From assembly GCA_009776725.1 (NCBI GenBank), contig WRNE01000005.1, forward strand, positions 1 to 64,000: DNA of 64,000 nucleotides, given 5' to 3'. This stretch comes from Coriobacteriia bacterium (lineage in GTDB: Bacteria > Actinomycetota > Coriobacteriia > Coriobacteriales > UBA8131). How positions within the stretch are numbered: the stretch's first letter is position 1; each line of letters opens with the position of its first letter. A program made the translations under genes and the position numbers. Shown here in pieces: positions 35,851 to 44,458 of this stretch. The notes beneath the pieces were generated by a model, which saw nothing but the letters and a program-made list of their open reading frames with translations, had not been told where the DNA came from and made no database searches.

Positions 35851-35862
35851 ACAAGGTAGTCA

Positions 35863-37602
35863 ATGCTTAGATATGGAACAGTAATTGAAGACAAGTATGA
35901 GATCCTGACCCTTGTGGGCGAAGGGGGGATGTCATATGTCTACCTGGCCCGTGATATCCGCCTGAACAAACAATGGGCCGTCAAAGAGATCAAGCAGACT
36001 GGCGACCGTGTGCACGACGAGATGATCGCCCAGAGCTTTGTGACCGAGGCCAACCTTATGAAACGGGTCGACCACCCGATGCTGCCCCGTATCGTCGATA
36101 TCCTCAACTACCAAGGGATGATTCTGGTGGTGATGGACTATATCGAAGGCCAGTCGCTGTCGAAAATCCTAGAAGACGTCGGGGCCCAATCGCAAAACGA
36201 TGTAGTGGAATGGGGCCTGCAGCTCTGCGAGGCCCTGCACTACCTGCACACCCAATCGCCACCGATCATCTACCGCGACATGAAACCGGCAAATATCATC
36301 CTGCGACCGGACGGGAATATCCGGATCGTCGATTTCGGCACTGCCCGAGAGTACCGGGACGTGCCATTCGGCTATGTAGCCGGGGACACCACTATCCTTG
36401 GCACAAGGGGCTATGCTGCCCCCGAGCAGTTCGGTGGGGCAGGGCAGACTGACGTGCGGACGGACATCTACAGCCTAGGTGCCACCCTCTACCACTTGCT
36501 GACCGGTCTGAGCCCTGCTGACCCACCATACGAGATGATACCTATCAGGCAGGTCAAGCCCAACCTCTCGCCCGGCCTGGAGAAGGTAATTGCCAAGTGT
36601 ATCCAGCCGAACCCCGACATGCGCTACCAGAACAGTGCGGAGCTTTTTTATGCCCTGCAGAACTTCGAGCACAACGACGATGCCTATTTTGTAAGACAGA
36701 AACGGAAAATGGCCTCTTTTATATTCTCCGCCTGCCTGTCTGTAGTGATGCTGGTAAGCAGCCTGGGTTTTTCAATTGCCAACAATGTCATGGTCAAACG
36801 GACCGTCGAATACCATATGGAGCGGGCCAGGATCGCCTCCGACCCCTTGGTCGCAGAACACGAGTACATTGAGGCAATCGAGCTAGTGCCTGACTACTTC
36901 CCAGCCTATATAGAGCTAGTGGACCTGTACAAGGTCGATGGCGAGTTCACGATACGTGAGGAACAAAGCTTCCAAGCACTGATGTCGTTGCACTCCAATG
37001 ACATCCGTGACGGCTCGATGGAGTCAGCTCAGTTGAACTACCGCGTAGGCATCCTCTATCTATACTACTATACATATGACAATACCGAGAGCACATCAAT
37101 GCTTCTACGTTGTTCCTATGCTAGGGACTGGTTCTTGTACTCGATGAACATCAGCGCCTTTAGCGGCCAAGAGAGGTCACGCCTCTTGTTTCGGGTCTGT
37201 GACGACTTCCTCCGGGTCCATGACCAAGAAGACCGGACCTTGCTGACCAATGCCGACTACCGTGATATCTTCTTCGACATGCAGGAGGTTACCAAGCTAG
37301 TTGCCAACGAAGACGACATTACTAGGCTGTGGGTGTCTGGCATAGTCCTAAACATCCATTACCAATGCCATCATAACTTTCAAATAGCCGGTATCAGCAC
37401 TCGCCAACAGGTAGAGCTGATAAGCCGTACCGCTGTGCTTTTAGACAGTACCAACCCGCCTACCAACGAGTATCTCGAATTGAAACAATCAAGCAAGCAG
37501 TTACTGACATACCTCCAAGAGTTCTACAGCCTGTCGTCTTACCGTCAATATGGGATGGTTTTATGCCTTGGGCCCGGTGCAGGCATTAAAGGGACGTTTT
37601 AA
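35863..37602 (+). CDS. Transmembrane Ser/Thr protein kinase (T7SS-linked), C-terminus in another frame
   Basis: A 579-residue Hanks-type kinase with all catalytic elements: Gly loop VGEGGMSYVY (18-27), Lys41 in WAVKEIK, YRDMKPAN with Asp139, DFG 157-159, APE 186-188. A membrane helix spans about 285-307, followed by about 250 residues of helical, TPR-like character. The last 16 residues after SSYRQY (GMVLCLGPGAGIKGTF) look unlike the rest in composition and codon choice. The overlapping +1 frame continues smoothly with a second membrane helix and repeat tail, so a single-base indel, real or technical, or coupled translation is likely. It is 12 bp behind pnp and converges with essC. Confidence 0.85.
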   Translation: MLRYGTVIEDKYEILTLVGEGGMSYVYLARDIRLNKQWAVKEIKQTGDRVHDEMIAQSFVTEANLMKRVDHPMLPRIVDILNYQGMILVVMDYIEGQSLSKILEDVGAQSQNDVVEWGLQLCEALHYLHTQSPPIIYRDMKPANIILRPDGNIRIVDFGTAREYRDVPFGYVAGDTTILGTRGYAAPEQFGGAGQTDVRTDIYSLGATLYHLLTGLSPADPPYEMIPIRQVKPNLSPGLEKVIAKCIQPNPDMRYQNSAELFYALQNFEHNDDAYFVRQKRKMASFIFSACLSVVMLVSSLGFSIANNVMVKRTVEYHMERARIASDPLVAEHEYIEAIELVPDYFPAYIELVDLYKVDGEFTIREEQSFQALMSLHSNDIRDGSMESAQLNYRVGILYLYYYTYDNTESTSMLLRCSYARDWFLYSMNISAFSGQERSRLLFRVCDDFLRVHDQEDRTLLTNADYRDIFFDMQEVTKLVANEDDITRLWVSGIVLNIHYQCHHNFQIAGISTRQQVELISRTAVLLDSTNPPTNEYLELKQSSKQLLTYLQEFYSLSSYRQYGMVLCLGPGAGIKGTF

Positions 37603-38110
37603 GCACGAAGGCGGGCTTTTGCAGACTCTACGCTTAATATCCCAAATTATGCTATCCGTCTCCATGCTCTCCGCCTTGCTGGCTGCCGTCATCTTCTTCC
37701 GTTTTAGGATCAAAGACGTCTATGCCGAACTCAGCGGAAAAAGCGCTACCGACGAGATAGCACGGCTACGCGAGCAAGGCTTGGTCCGCCAAAGCAGGGG
37801 CCGCTCGCTGGAAAGCATCATGGGCAACCAAAACCTTGCCGACTCTGGCTCCTTTGACCTAGCGCGGCTTGGAATCTACCAGCATGGCTCAATCCAATCA
37901 GCCAATGCCGGATACCAGTCAGAGCCAGTGACAACCTTCTTGCAACACGAGGCAGTAAACGAGCCGCTTACCGAGATGCTTGGCCAAACAGGCCCAGTCG
38001 AGCCTTTGACCGAGCTCTTGGCACCGCCCATCAGCCAGGAGCCGATGACCGAGCTCTTAAGCCCCGGCAATACAGACGAGCCCTTGACCGAGTTCTTAAA
38101 CCCCGGTTAA
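37550..38110 (+). CDS. Membrane segment plus TxxL-repeat tail, probable kinase C-terminus
   Basis: A 186-residue frame, shifted by +1 relative to the kinase and overlapping it by 53 bp. Residues 27-50 form a membrane helix; 51-120 are polar. From 125 to 183 there are five copies of EP-x-T-x-x-L at an exact 13-residue period (Thr128, 141, 154, 167, 180). Codon choice in the overlap (GCC TTG GGC CCG GTG CAG) resembles the genome better than the kinase frame does. The ATG at 37550 has no Shine-Dalgarno. It is therefore most likely the natural C-terminus of the kinase, separated by an indel, although a coupled separate protein is possible. Confidence 0.72.
   Translation: MGWFYALGPVQALKGRFKHEGGLLQTLRLISQIMLSVSMLSALLAAVIFFRFRIKDVYAELSGKSATDEIARLREQGLVRQSRGRSLESIMGNQNLADSGSFDLARLGIYQHGSIQSANAGYQSEPVTTFLQHEAVNEPLTEMLGQTGPVEPLTELLAPPISQEPMTELLSPGNTDEPLTEFLNPG
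37922..38098 (+). repeat. Five 39-bp coding repeats giving 13-residue EPxTxxL units
   Basis: Units begin at residues 125, 138, 151, 164 and 177 of the tail frame: EPVTTFL, EPLTEML, EPLTELL, EPMTELL and EPLTEFL, with six variable residues between. The DNA of the units has diverged, while the Pro, Thr and Leu positions are kept, which implies selection on protein. Leu always lies three residues after Thr, a spacing that several FHA domains recognise when the Thr is phosphorylated. Confidence 0.85.
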
Positions 38111-38129
38111 AAGAGCTTCTTGGGCTAGG

Positions 38130-41100
38130 CTAGGGCAGCGTATGCTTGATCAGCACTGGGTTCCCACGGTCGATAAACCAGGCAAAGGACTCGGTCGGAG
38201 GGTCCCTGAACTCCGGCAGCTGGCGGTTGATCTTCAAGAAGCTCTGGTTGTTGATGCCGCTACTCGTCCAGATGCCGTTACTATAGGAGCACAGCTCGCG
38301 GAACCAGGTCTCGTAGCTAAACGTACTGAACCGCGACGGGTCGCCAGTGACGATCAAGCCTCCAAGGTTCTTGTACCCACAGTTTTTCATGAACTCGTCG
38401 AACACTGCCCGGGCTGTCGAGTCCAGAGAATCCAAAAAACTCTTCAAAGAGACTATTAAAAGATAGTCGTCGGTGCTTCTTTCGTTACCCTCTGCGAAGT
38501 ACGAGTTGAAAAAGTCGTTGATTTGCCGGCTGTCCTGCAAAACCGTGGTCTTATCGTCCTTAGCAAGCTTGGCACTGCCTAGCAAGGAGTCCGAGTCGAG
38601 TATAAAGACCCGCGCCTTGTCGATGGTGGTGATGATCTCGACTAAGGGCTCCAGGTAGGCAGCCTGCTCGTCCTCGTCGTCACCAGTGACAAAGAGCACC
38701 GGCGACCTTTTGAAATTCTGTACTTGGATCTCAAAGGTGTTCTTGGAGATGCCCAGCGGCAGGGCCTCTCGGCTCACCCCGTATGAAGTCAGCAGGTCCA
38801 CGCTTACAGTCTCTGGCAGGGAGGGTATGGCTTTGGCATATATCTGTTCGTCGCTTGGCTTTAGCTTGGAGACCGCCTCTACAATGGCCTCGTACTCGCT
38901 GATACTGGGGTCGGCGCTCATCAGGGCTGTCTGGAACTCGAAGACCCTGTCTTGTTTTATCAAGCCCCGGGCATAGGCATCTGGTATGACGATGTCGCGT
39001 ACCGAGCCAAAAATACTTATGTACTCGTCGTTCGAGTTCAGTTTCAAAGCAAACTTTAGTTTGAAATTCGGCTGCATCCGGTAGCTGACCGCCCCCGAAC
39101 GTGTGCATGACAAGACGAAATAGATGCCGTAGCGTGTGCCGTCCCGGGTCAGTTTGTTCAAGTCATCGAAGTATTGCTCATACAACTCCGGGAAAATATC
39201 GAAATTATTGATCACCACCAAGATGAAAGGCAGGCGGTCTACGGTCTTCTCCACAGACTTGTTATACAGCTCCAAGGAGCCGCCAAATGACGAAAGCTCT
39301 TTACGGCGCTGTTCGATCTCTGCGCCCAACATACGGATCAGGTTGACCACTTTCTCCTCATCGCCCGAAAAGACAACGTCGCCGACATGAGGAGCACTGC
39401 GAAACGCCCCCAGCGTCTCGGCCCCGAAGTCGAGGATGTAGACATTTAAGGCATAGACCGGGTACGACTGGATCAACGAATACACCATCGATGACAAGAG
39501 CGTCGACTTTCCCGATCCGGCAGCCCCAAAAACAAGCGCGTTCCCTTCTTCGGACAGGGGCATCCTCAGCAAATGCTGGGACTGGGTGAAGGGGTCGTCG
39601 TACTCGCCGATCACTGCCGATAGGACGTAGGGGTCTTGGTCTTCGAACTGCTCGGGATAGCGGGTTCCCAGGTGCTCGATAGTCAGGTCCTCCGGTACCG
39701 GGTCAAGCCACAACCGAGGAGCACTCAGCCCCTCGGCGGCAGCTACTTCGACCAGGTGGTCGAGTATCGCCACGGCTTCGGGGGTCTTTGTGTCCAACGT
39801 TTGTGACTTAGGCGGAGAAACACTTACGACTGGGCGTCCCGTAGTCGATATCAAGACAACAGAGTCGTCGGTCTTTTTCTCGAAATAGTCTGTAGGCCGG
39901 TAGGTTGCCCCGCTGTAGGCTGTCTGCCCTAAGGCGAAATACTCGTTATACCCCACCTGCAGGTAATACTGGCCTGCCGAAGTAAGCTCGGCTGCATCGG
40001 GACGCCTGAGCATCTCACGGGAGTCGGCAGCATCAGCTACCTTCAAGCAGATCTTAAAGCGGGCGTTCGACCATATCTGGTCGTTTACCACTCCTGAGGG
40101 CTTTTGGGTAGCAAGCAGCAGATGGACCCCCAGCGACCGCCCGATCCGGGCTGCCGAGATGAGCTGGTCCATGAACTCTGGCTGCTGTGACTTGAGCTCT
40201 GCGAACTCGTCGGCAATGATGAACAAATGCGTGCAGGGCTCGCTTACCGTGCCCTGCCGATACAGCTCTTGGTACTTGTAGATATCCATCGTCCCGGCCG
40301 AGGTAATGTCCCGGGCCTCGTTGAACAGGGCTTGGCGCCGCTTCAGCTCGGACTGGATCGATATCAGCGACCTAGAGATGGCAGCCCCGTCCAGGTTGGT
40401 GATCGTGCCGGAGAGGTGGGGGAGGCGGGCACGCGAATTGTCAAAGGCCCCAGCAAGCCCCCCGCCTTTGTAGTCGATAAGGACAAAAGAGACTTCGTCT
40501 GGCCGGAAGTTCACGGCAAGGGACAGGATATAGGTGATGATGGTCTCCGACTTGCCAGAGCCGGTCATGCCTGCAAACAGCCCATGCGGGCCATGTGCGT
40601 CCTCGTGGGCGTCAAGGATGGAGAACATCCCTTGCGAGTCGACTCCGAGCGGTACGCCAAGGCTGCGTGTGGGGTTGCTTTCCGCCCAACGGTTCTTGAT
40701 GTTCAGGTGCTCGACCTTGCCGACCTCGAACATCTCCAAGAACCCCAGCGAGCTGGGCAGGCTGTTCTCACTTGCTGACTCGTCAAGCTTGATACCAGCG
40801 ATTTTCTCCGCAAATGCCCTGGCTATTCCCAAGTCAAGCGAAATGTCAGAATTAAACGAGGTCTGTTTTCCGCTGCTGTCTTTGGGGTCGTAATAGACCC
40901 CGTCGGTGCCACTTAACTCAATGATGCAACTGCACTCCTTGGGCAGCTCCCTTAGTTCGTCAGCGAAGGTGATGACGGAAAACCCCTTATTCACACGTAA
41001 GGCGTTGACGGAGTTGATGATGTCTGTGGTGTAGGCCAGGTCCTGGTTCGCAACGAACAGGACATAATAGGCCCCATAGTCACCGGCATGCTCGACTTTT

Positions 41101-42698
41101 GACTCGCTGGCACGGAGGTTGAGCTCACGCTCCAGTCGAAGCGAGACCTCGGCAGCCTCTGAAGTATCAGTGGCTAGAAAACGAAATGCCGACCCCCGGT
41201 CGAAGATATGTGGAAGCGACTTCACAAAAGACCACTCGGCCTCGTCGTTGGAGTCGCCAAAGAACACGATCTTGACTTCGTCTGGGGCATGGAGCGTGGC
41301 CAGTTGGGCTATCAGGCCCCGCATGAACGGGTAATAGTCTTCTGCTTGCGCTACGACGCCAGTGATATAGTCGTCTTGCAATGCGATCGCCAGTGGGACG
41401 TCCTCGACGATCCGCGGTCGTGCCTCGACATCGGCCAGCTCGTTCTTGAGGATGTCTTCCTCAAGGCTCAGTTTGTCTGCCGGGAAGGTAAAAGTCGTCA
41501 ACAGCTCGGCATCCCCTCGGCCGATACGCAGCTCTAAGAAGTCAGGCTGGATGGCTGTTCGCTCATAGAGGCGCCTGTCTTCGTCGTTTACCCGCCGAAG
41601 GCAGTCTAGCAGCGAGATGCGGTTCTCCTCGAAGACCTCCTTCTGGTGCGTTATCTCGTCAGCGATAGCTGTCCGGATCTTATCCAAGTAGGCCGCATAT
41701 GTGGCACGGCGGTTCGATTCGGCGGCATCGGCCTTCTTCCGCTCGTAGCGCCTGGTCAGGTTAGGCCATAGTACAGCCCCTAGGATCATGACTATGACCA
41801 TGAAGCCCATCGGGATGGCCCGTGTCAGGTTGTCGCTGCTGATAGCAGTAGACACCATATAGATTCCCATCATCGCCGACCCTAAGGCCATGCCGATCGA
41901 TGGGCCGACGCGCAGTATCGTCGGAGTCTCCTCAGGCTTTTCCTTATTGGGAGGGTCCTCGACGCTGATATTCTTGGGCACGATGTCCCGGCGGATGCGG
42001 GGCGACCGAAAAAAGAAGTCGGTCTCGCTTTCTAGGCTGTTGTCGGCCTCGGCTTGGACAGGGTCGTAGGTCTGTGGGAGATAAGGTATATGAATATGGC
42101 TGGGCTTTAGATAGACGGCCCGGTAGGGGTTGTTGTAGGCGATGAACCTTTTGCCGATGATGATATTCAAACCCATGATAAAGACCCGGTCGGCAAACTC
42201 CAAAGGATACAGCCCGCCTTTTGGTATTGAGTACCCGTTGACGTAGACCCGCCCCTCAATACTGACGTCGGTGATATAGAAGCACTCGTTCTCATAGGTG
42301 AGGATGGCATGGGTAGGGTCGATAAAGCGGTTGATATAAAACATCTCGACGTTCTCGTCGCTGCCGATACGGATCGTCGTGTCATCGGCAAAACCGATCT
42401 TTGTATACTCTTTGCCAATCGCCTCTGGGTTCTCGATCAGCAAAGTTGCATCAGTGGCCTCGTCGATCCGCAGGTGGTAGAGGCCTCCTTCGGGGCTGAT
42501 CCTCACATCCTCGCCCTCGTCGATAAAAGCTGTTTTTCCACTTGACGACAACTCCCATCGATCATCTACAGCCTCGATGCAAACGAGGTTCCGTTGTTGC
42601 ATCTTGCTGTCGATATCGGTGACCCAGTGCCTGCCGTTGATCTCGTCGGGTAGGGTAGTGACAAAGATCCTGTCAGGCCGAATCAAAGTCAGATTCAT
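38130..42698 (-). CDS. essC: EssC-type FtsK/SpoIIIE ATPase of a type VII-like secretion system
   Basis: A 1522-residue membrane ATPase motor. The N-terminus has two FHA-like folds (1-90 and about 95-190); the second lacks the usual GR, S-x-x-H and NGT-type phosphate contacts (IGSD, DPTHA, EGRVYVNG), so is probably not a phospho-binder. Two membrane helices lie at about 265-320. Three RecA-like domains follow: D1 with intact GMTGSGKSE (about 710) and IIADEFAEL; D2 with GAAGSGKST (about 1060) but degenerate Walker B (VINNFDIF); D3 with a lost P-loop (TGDDEDEQ). AGAGGAGG precedes the ATG. It faces the kinase and is divergent from yukD. Confidence 0.93.
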   Translation of the reverse strand: MNLTLIRPDRIFVTTLPDEINGRHWVTDIDSKMQQRNLVCIEAVDDRWELSSSGKTAFIDEGEDVRISPEGGLYHLRIDEATDATLLIENPEAIGKEYTKIGFADDTTIRIGSDENVEMFYINRFIDPTHAILTYENECFYITDVSIEGRVYVNGYSIPKGGLYPLEFADRVFIMGLNIIIGKRFIAYNNPYRAVYLKPSHIHIPYLPQTYDPVQAEADNSLESETDFFFRSPRIRRDIVPKNISVEDPPNKEKPEETPTILRVGPSIGMALGSAMMGIYMVSTAISSDNLTRAIPMGFMVIVMILGAVLWPNLTRRYERKKADAAESNRRATYAAYLDKIRTAIADEITHQKEVFEENRISLLDCLRRVNDEDRRLYERTAIQPDFLELRIGRGDAELLTTFTFPADKLSLEEDILKNELADVEARPRIVEDVPLAIALQDDYITGVVAQAEDYYPFMRGLIAQLATLHAPDEVKIVFFGDSNDEAEWSFVKSLPHIFDRGSAFRFLATDTSEAAEVSLRLERELNLRASESKVEHAGDYGAYYVLFVANQDLAYTTDIINSVNALRVNKGFSVITFADELRELPKECSCIIELSGTDGVYYDPKDSSGKQTSFNSDISLDLGIARAFAEKIAGIKLDESASENSLPSSLGFLEMFEVGKVEHLNIKNRWAESNPTRSLGVPLGVDSQGMFSILDAHEDAHGPHGLFAGMTGSGKSETIITYILSLAVNFRPDEVSFVLIDYKGGGLAGAFDNSRARLPHLSGTITNLDGAAISRSLISIQSELKRRQALFNEARDITSAGTMDIYKYQELYRQGTVSEPCTHLFIIADEFAELKSQQPEFMDQLISAARIGRSLGVHLLLATQKPSGVVNDQIWSNARFKICLKVADAADSREMLRRPDAAELTSAGQYYLQVGYNEYFALGQTAYSGATYRPTDYFEKKTDDSVVLISTTGRPVVSVSPPKSQTLDTKTPEAVAILDHLVEVAAAEGLSAPRLWLDPVPEDLTIEHLGTRYPEQFEDQDPYVLSAVIGEYDDPFTQSQHLLRMPLSEEGNALVFGAAGSGKSTLLSSMVYSLIQSYPVYALNVYILDFGAETLGAFRSAPHVGDVVFSGDEEKVVNLIRMLGAEIEQRRKELSSFGGSLELYNKSVEKTVDRLPFILVVINNFDIFPELYEQYFDDLNKLTRDGTRYGIYFVLSCTRSGAVSYRMQPNFKLKFALKLNSNDEYISIFGSVRDIVIPDAYARGLIKQDRVFEFQTALMSADPSISEYEAIVEAVSKLKPSDEQIYAKAIPSLPETVSVDLLTSYGVSREALPLGISKNTFEIQVQNFKRSPVLFVTGDDEDEQAAYLEPLVEIITTIDKARVFILDSDSLLGSAKLAKDDKTTVLQDSRQINDFFNSYFAEGNERSTDDYLLIVSLKSFLDSLDSTARAVFDEFMKNCGYKNLGGLIVTGDPSRFSTFSYETWFRELCSYSNGIWTSSGINNQSFLKINRQLPEFRDPPTESFAWFIDRGNPVLIKHTLP

Positions 42699-42989
42699 AT
42701 ATCAGCCTCCTCTGTCTCCAGGTACGGACATTGGCCTAGGCGTGTCTATCTCTATTGGTAACCCATCAGTCTCATTTTACGATATTTTACCTCGGCTTGC
42801 CTGGCTTTGTTGCTGCAATGCTATTTATGCTTCAAAGCCGATCGACATCAATGCCTAGAAGCATTCCAGGCTGTCTTTCTCCACATAACATTAGCGATGC
42901 GATCTTTAGTCTGCCAACGCCTAAAGGCCATCACAATTGATAGAATTCAAACTGTTGTTTTTAGATGAAACCGACTAGATGGGAAGACA
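42699..42989. other. Divergent control region between essC and yukD
   Basis: These 291 bp separate two oppositely transcribed secretion genes and should hold both promoters. The clearest candidate is on the plus strand near 42938: TTGATA, 17-base spacer, TTTAGA, which is weak at -10. No gene, long hairpin or known riboswitch is visible. The region is AT-richer than the flanking genes. Confidence 0.4.
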
Positions 42990-43244
42990 ATGGCTTCCAA
43001 GACCTTGTTTGCGATATACCTTCCAGCGACTCAGGCTAATTTCGAGGTTTGGGTCCCTAACGAGCTGACTGTGCGGGATGCTATGCAACTCATCAACACA
43101 GTCATTGCCGACCGTGAAGGGCGCTGGTTCAAGCCTGGCCTGTATACGTCAATCTACGATAAAGCAACAGGTAACGAATTGGATATCAATCGTCTGATCA
43201 GCGATTACAGCTTTGTAAATGGATCACAATTAGTGGTCATCTAG
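42990..43244 (+). CDS. yukD: YukD/EsaB ubiquitin-like protein
   Basis: An 84-residue protein matching the YukD/EsaB family, ubiquitin-fold accessory proteins of firmicute-type (T7SSb) secretion. It shows a beta-grasp pattern: TLFAIYLPATQANFEVWVPNELTVRDAMQLINTVI, and a late SYSFVNGSQLVVI-like strand. It is cytosolic, with no signal or membrane helix. Its role in related systems is regulation or assembly and is not settled. It lies divergently from essC and 32 bp before the DUF6382-FHA gene, so these two form one transcript. Confidence 0.85.
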   Translation: MASKTLFAIYLPATQANFEVWVPNELTVRDAMQLINTVIADREGRWFKPGLYTSIYDKATGNELDINRLISDYSFVNGSQLVVI

Positions 43245-43276
43245 TATCGTGGCCATATAAAGCCGAGGTTGTAAAC

Positions 43277-44341
43277 GTGCGCGCAAAAAAAATGAGAATG
43301 AGGAAGAGCGGAGAGACCCTTTTAAAGGTCGTGTTCAGTAAAAAGGATGATTTTGACTATGCGACTGCCGTGCGGATCTCAAGCAACAGGGTTGCAGGGC
43401 TGCTTCCGTTCACGTTTAAGGGAGACGACCGGCGGCCTGATGTCTATTACAATGTGTCCGACTTGATCAACATCCAGACCTTTTGTGAAAGCAAGATATC
43501 GCTACAACAGTTCTTCGATCTAGTATTGAGCTTCCTCGCCGTGCTGGAGTCGGTCAATGCCTCTGGCTTACTCGAAAAAAACCTCTTACTAGCAAAAGAG
43601 TATGTTTTTGTAGATGAAAGCTCAAGGATTCATCTTGCCTATCTGCCTTTAAGCGGGGTCAATGCCAACGAACGCTCGATACTTGAGCTATTAATGTTTA
43701 TAGCTAGTAGTGCTCAGTTTGTGGATGAGAACGATGCCAGGTTTGCCGAAGCGTTCTTAGAGTACTTAAAAACACAGCAGGTCTTCTCGATAGTCGAAGC
43801 ACGTTCCTTCTTCTCTACAGGCGATACCAGCTCCCGTGAGCATGCCCGACAGCTGAACAACCTGTTTGTCAGGCCAACGCCCTCGTATGGCAGGGATTTT
43901 GTCAGTGAGGCATCAGGAGTCCAAAGCCGGGACCAACAAGCAGCTAACCGGTCTTTCAATGCTGGTTCCATGCTTTTAGCGCCAAAAGCTTCGACGAGCG
44001 ACCAGAACGCCTCCATGACAAGCCCAAGCAACAGGCAGGCAGTTAGAGGCAGGTACTCCTTGACACGTCTAAGCGACGGCAAGGAATGGCTGTTGAGCGG
44101 CAACAGGATCTCTTTGGGCCGATCTGCCAGCAGTGACATCCAAGTGTCGGACTCGACTAAGGTCAGCAGGCTGCATGCCTGGGTGAACATGCATGAGGAC
44201 CAACTGTCGATCTCAGATGCCAACTCGGTAAACGGCACGTTCGTCAACGGGATCCGCATCAACTCCAGCGAGCCGATGCGGCTTTATGACGGGGATGTCA
44301 TTGTCTTGGGAGAAAACAGCTACTCGGTCAACTTCGTCTGA
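43277..44341 (+). CDS. DUF6382-FHA protein, candidate phosphothreonine reader
   Basis: A 354-residue protein. Residues 1-190 match the DUF6382 type domain (compare FDYATAVRISSNRVAGLLPFTF, YYNVSDLINIQTFCESKISL, LLEKNLLLAKEYVFVD), which has a pseudokinase/EssB-like feel. A polar linker follows (195-256). The C-terminal FHA domain (257-354) keeps every phosphate contact: SLGRS with Arg282, VSRLHAW with Ser297 and His300, and SVNGTFVNG with Asn319. The GTG at 43277 follows GAGG at eight bases. There is no membrane helix, so it is probably cytosolic. The EssB role would be taken by DUF6382 only by analogy. Confidence 0.85.
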   Translation: MRAKKMRMRKSGETLLKVVFSKKDDFDYATAVRISSNRVAGLLPFTFKGDDRRPDVYYNVSDLINIQTFCESKISLQQFFDLVLSFLAVLESVNASGLLEKNLLLAKEYVFVDESSRIHLAYLPLSGVNANERSILELLMFIASSAQFVDENDARFAEAFLEYLKTQQVFSIVEARSFFSTGDTSSREHARQLNNLFVRPTPSYGRDFVSEASGVQSRDQQAANRSFNAGSMLLAPKASTSDQNASMTSPSNRQAVRGRYSLTRLSDGKEWLLSGNRISLGRSASSDIQVSDSTKVSRLHAWVNMHEDQLSISDANSVNGTFVNGIRINSSEPMRLYDGDVIVLGENSYSVNFV

Positions 44342-44435
44342 GCAGCCTGTTTTGTCTGTTATTAAAATCTGATAATATATCTTATGTTAAGTTACGATGA
44401 GATCTATACCTTTCTCCCTGTGGTTTTTATAAGAG

Positions 44436-44441
44436 TATAAT
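44436..44441 (+). promoter_or_regulatory. Possible -10 element upstream of the sortase pair
   Basis: TATAAT lies 17 bases before the sortase ATG at 44459. A -35 at 17-base spacing (around 44413) is poor. If real, the leader would be about 11 bases without a Shine-Dalgarno, so initiation would be nearly leaderless. Confidence 0.3.
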
Positions 44442-44458
44442 GCTCCACCAGATGCCAA

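Noticed and set aside
37597-37603. Programmed +1 frameshift at TTT-TAA-G joining kinase and tail
   Set aside because: The tetra-T would allow it, but codon use suggests the frame changes about 45 bases earlier, so slippage at the stop is not the best explanation.
42699-44458. Looked for a WXG100/Esx gene beside essC and yukD
   Set aside because: No short frame with a W-x-G centre and helical hairpin character is present in the gaps; remaining frames are antisense or out-of-frame shadows.
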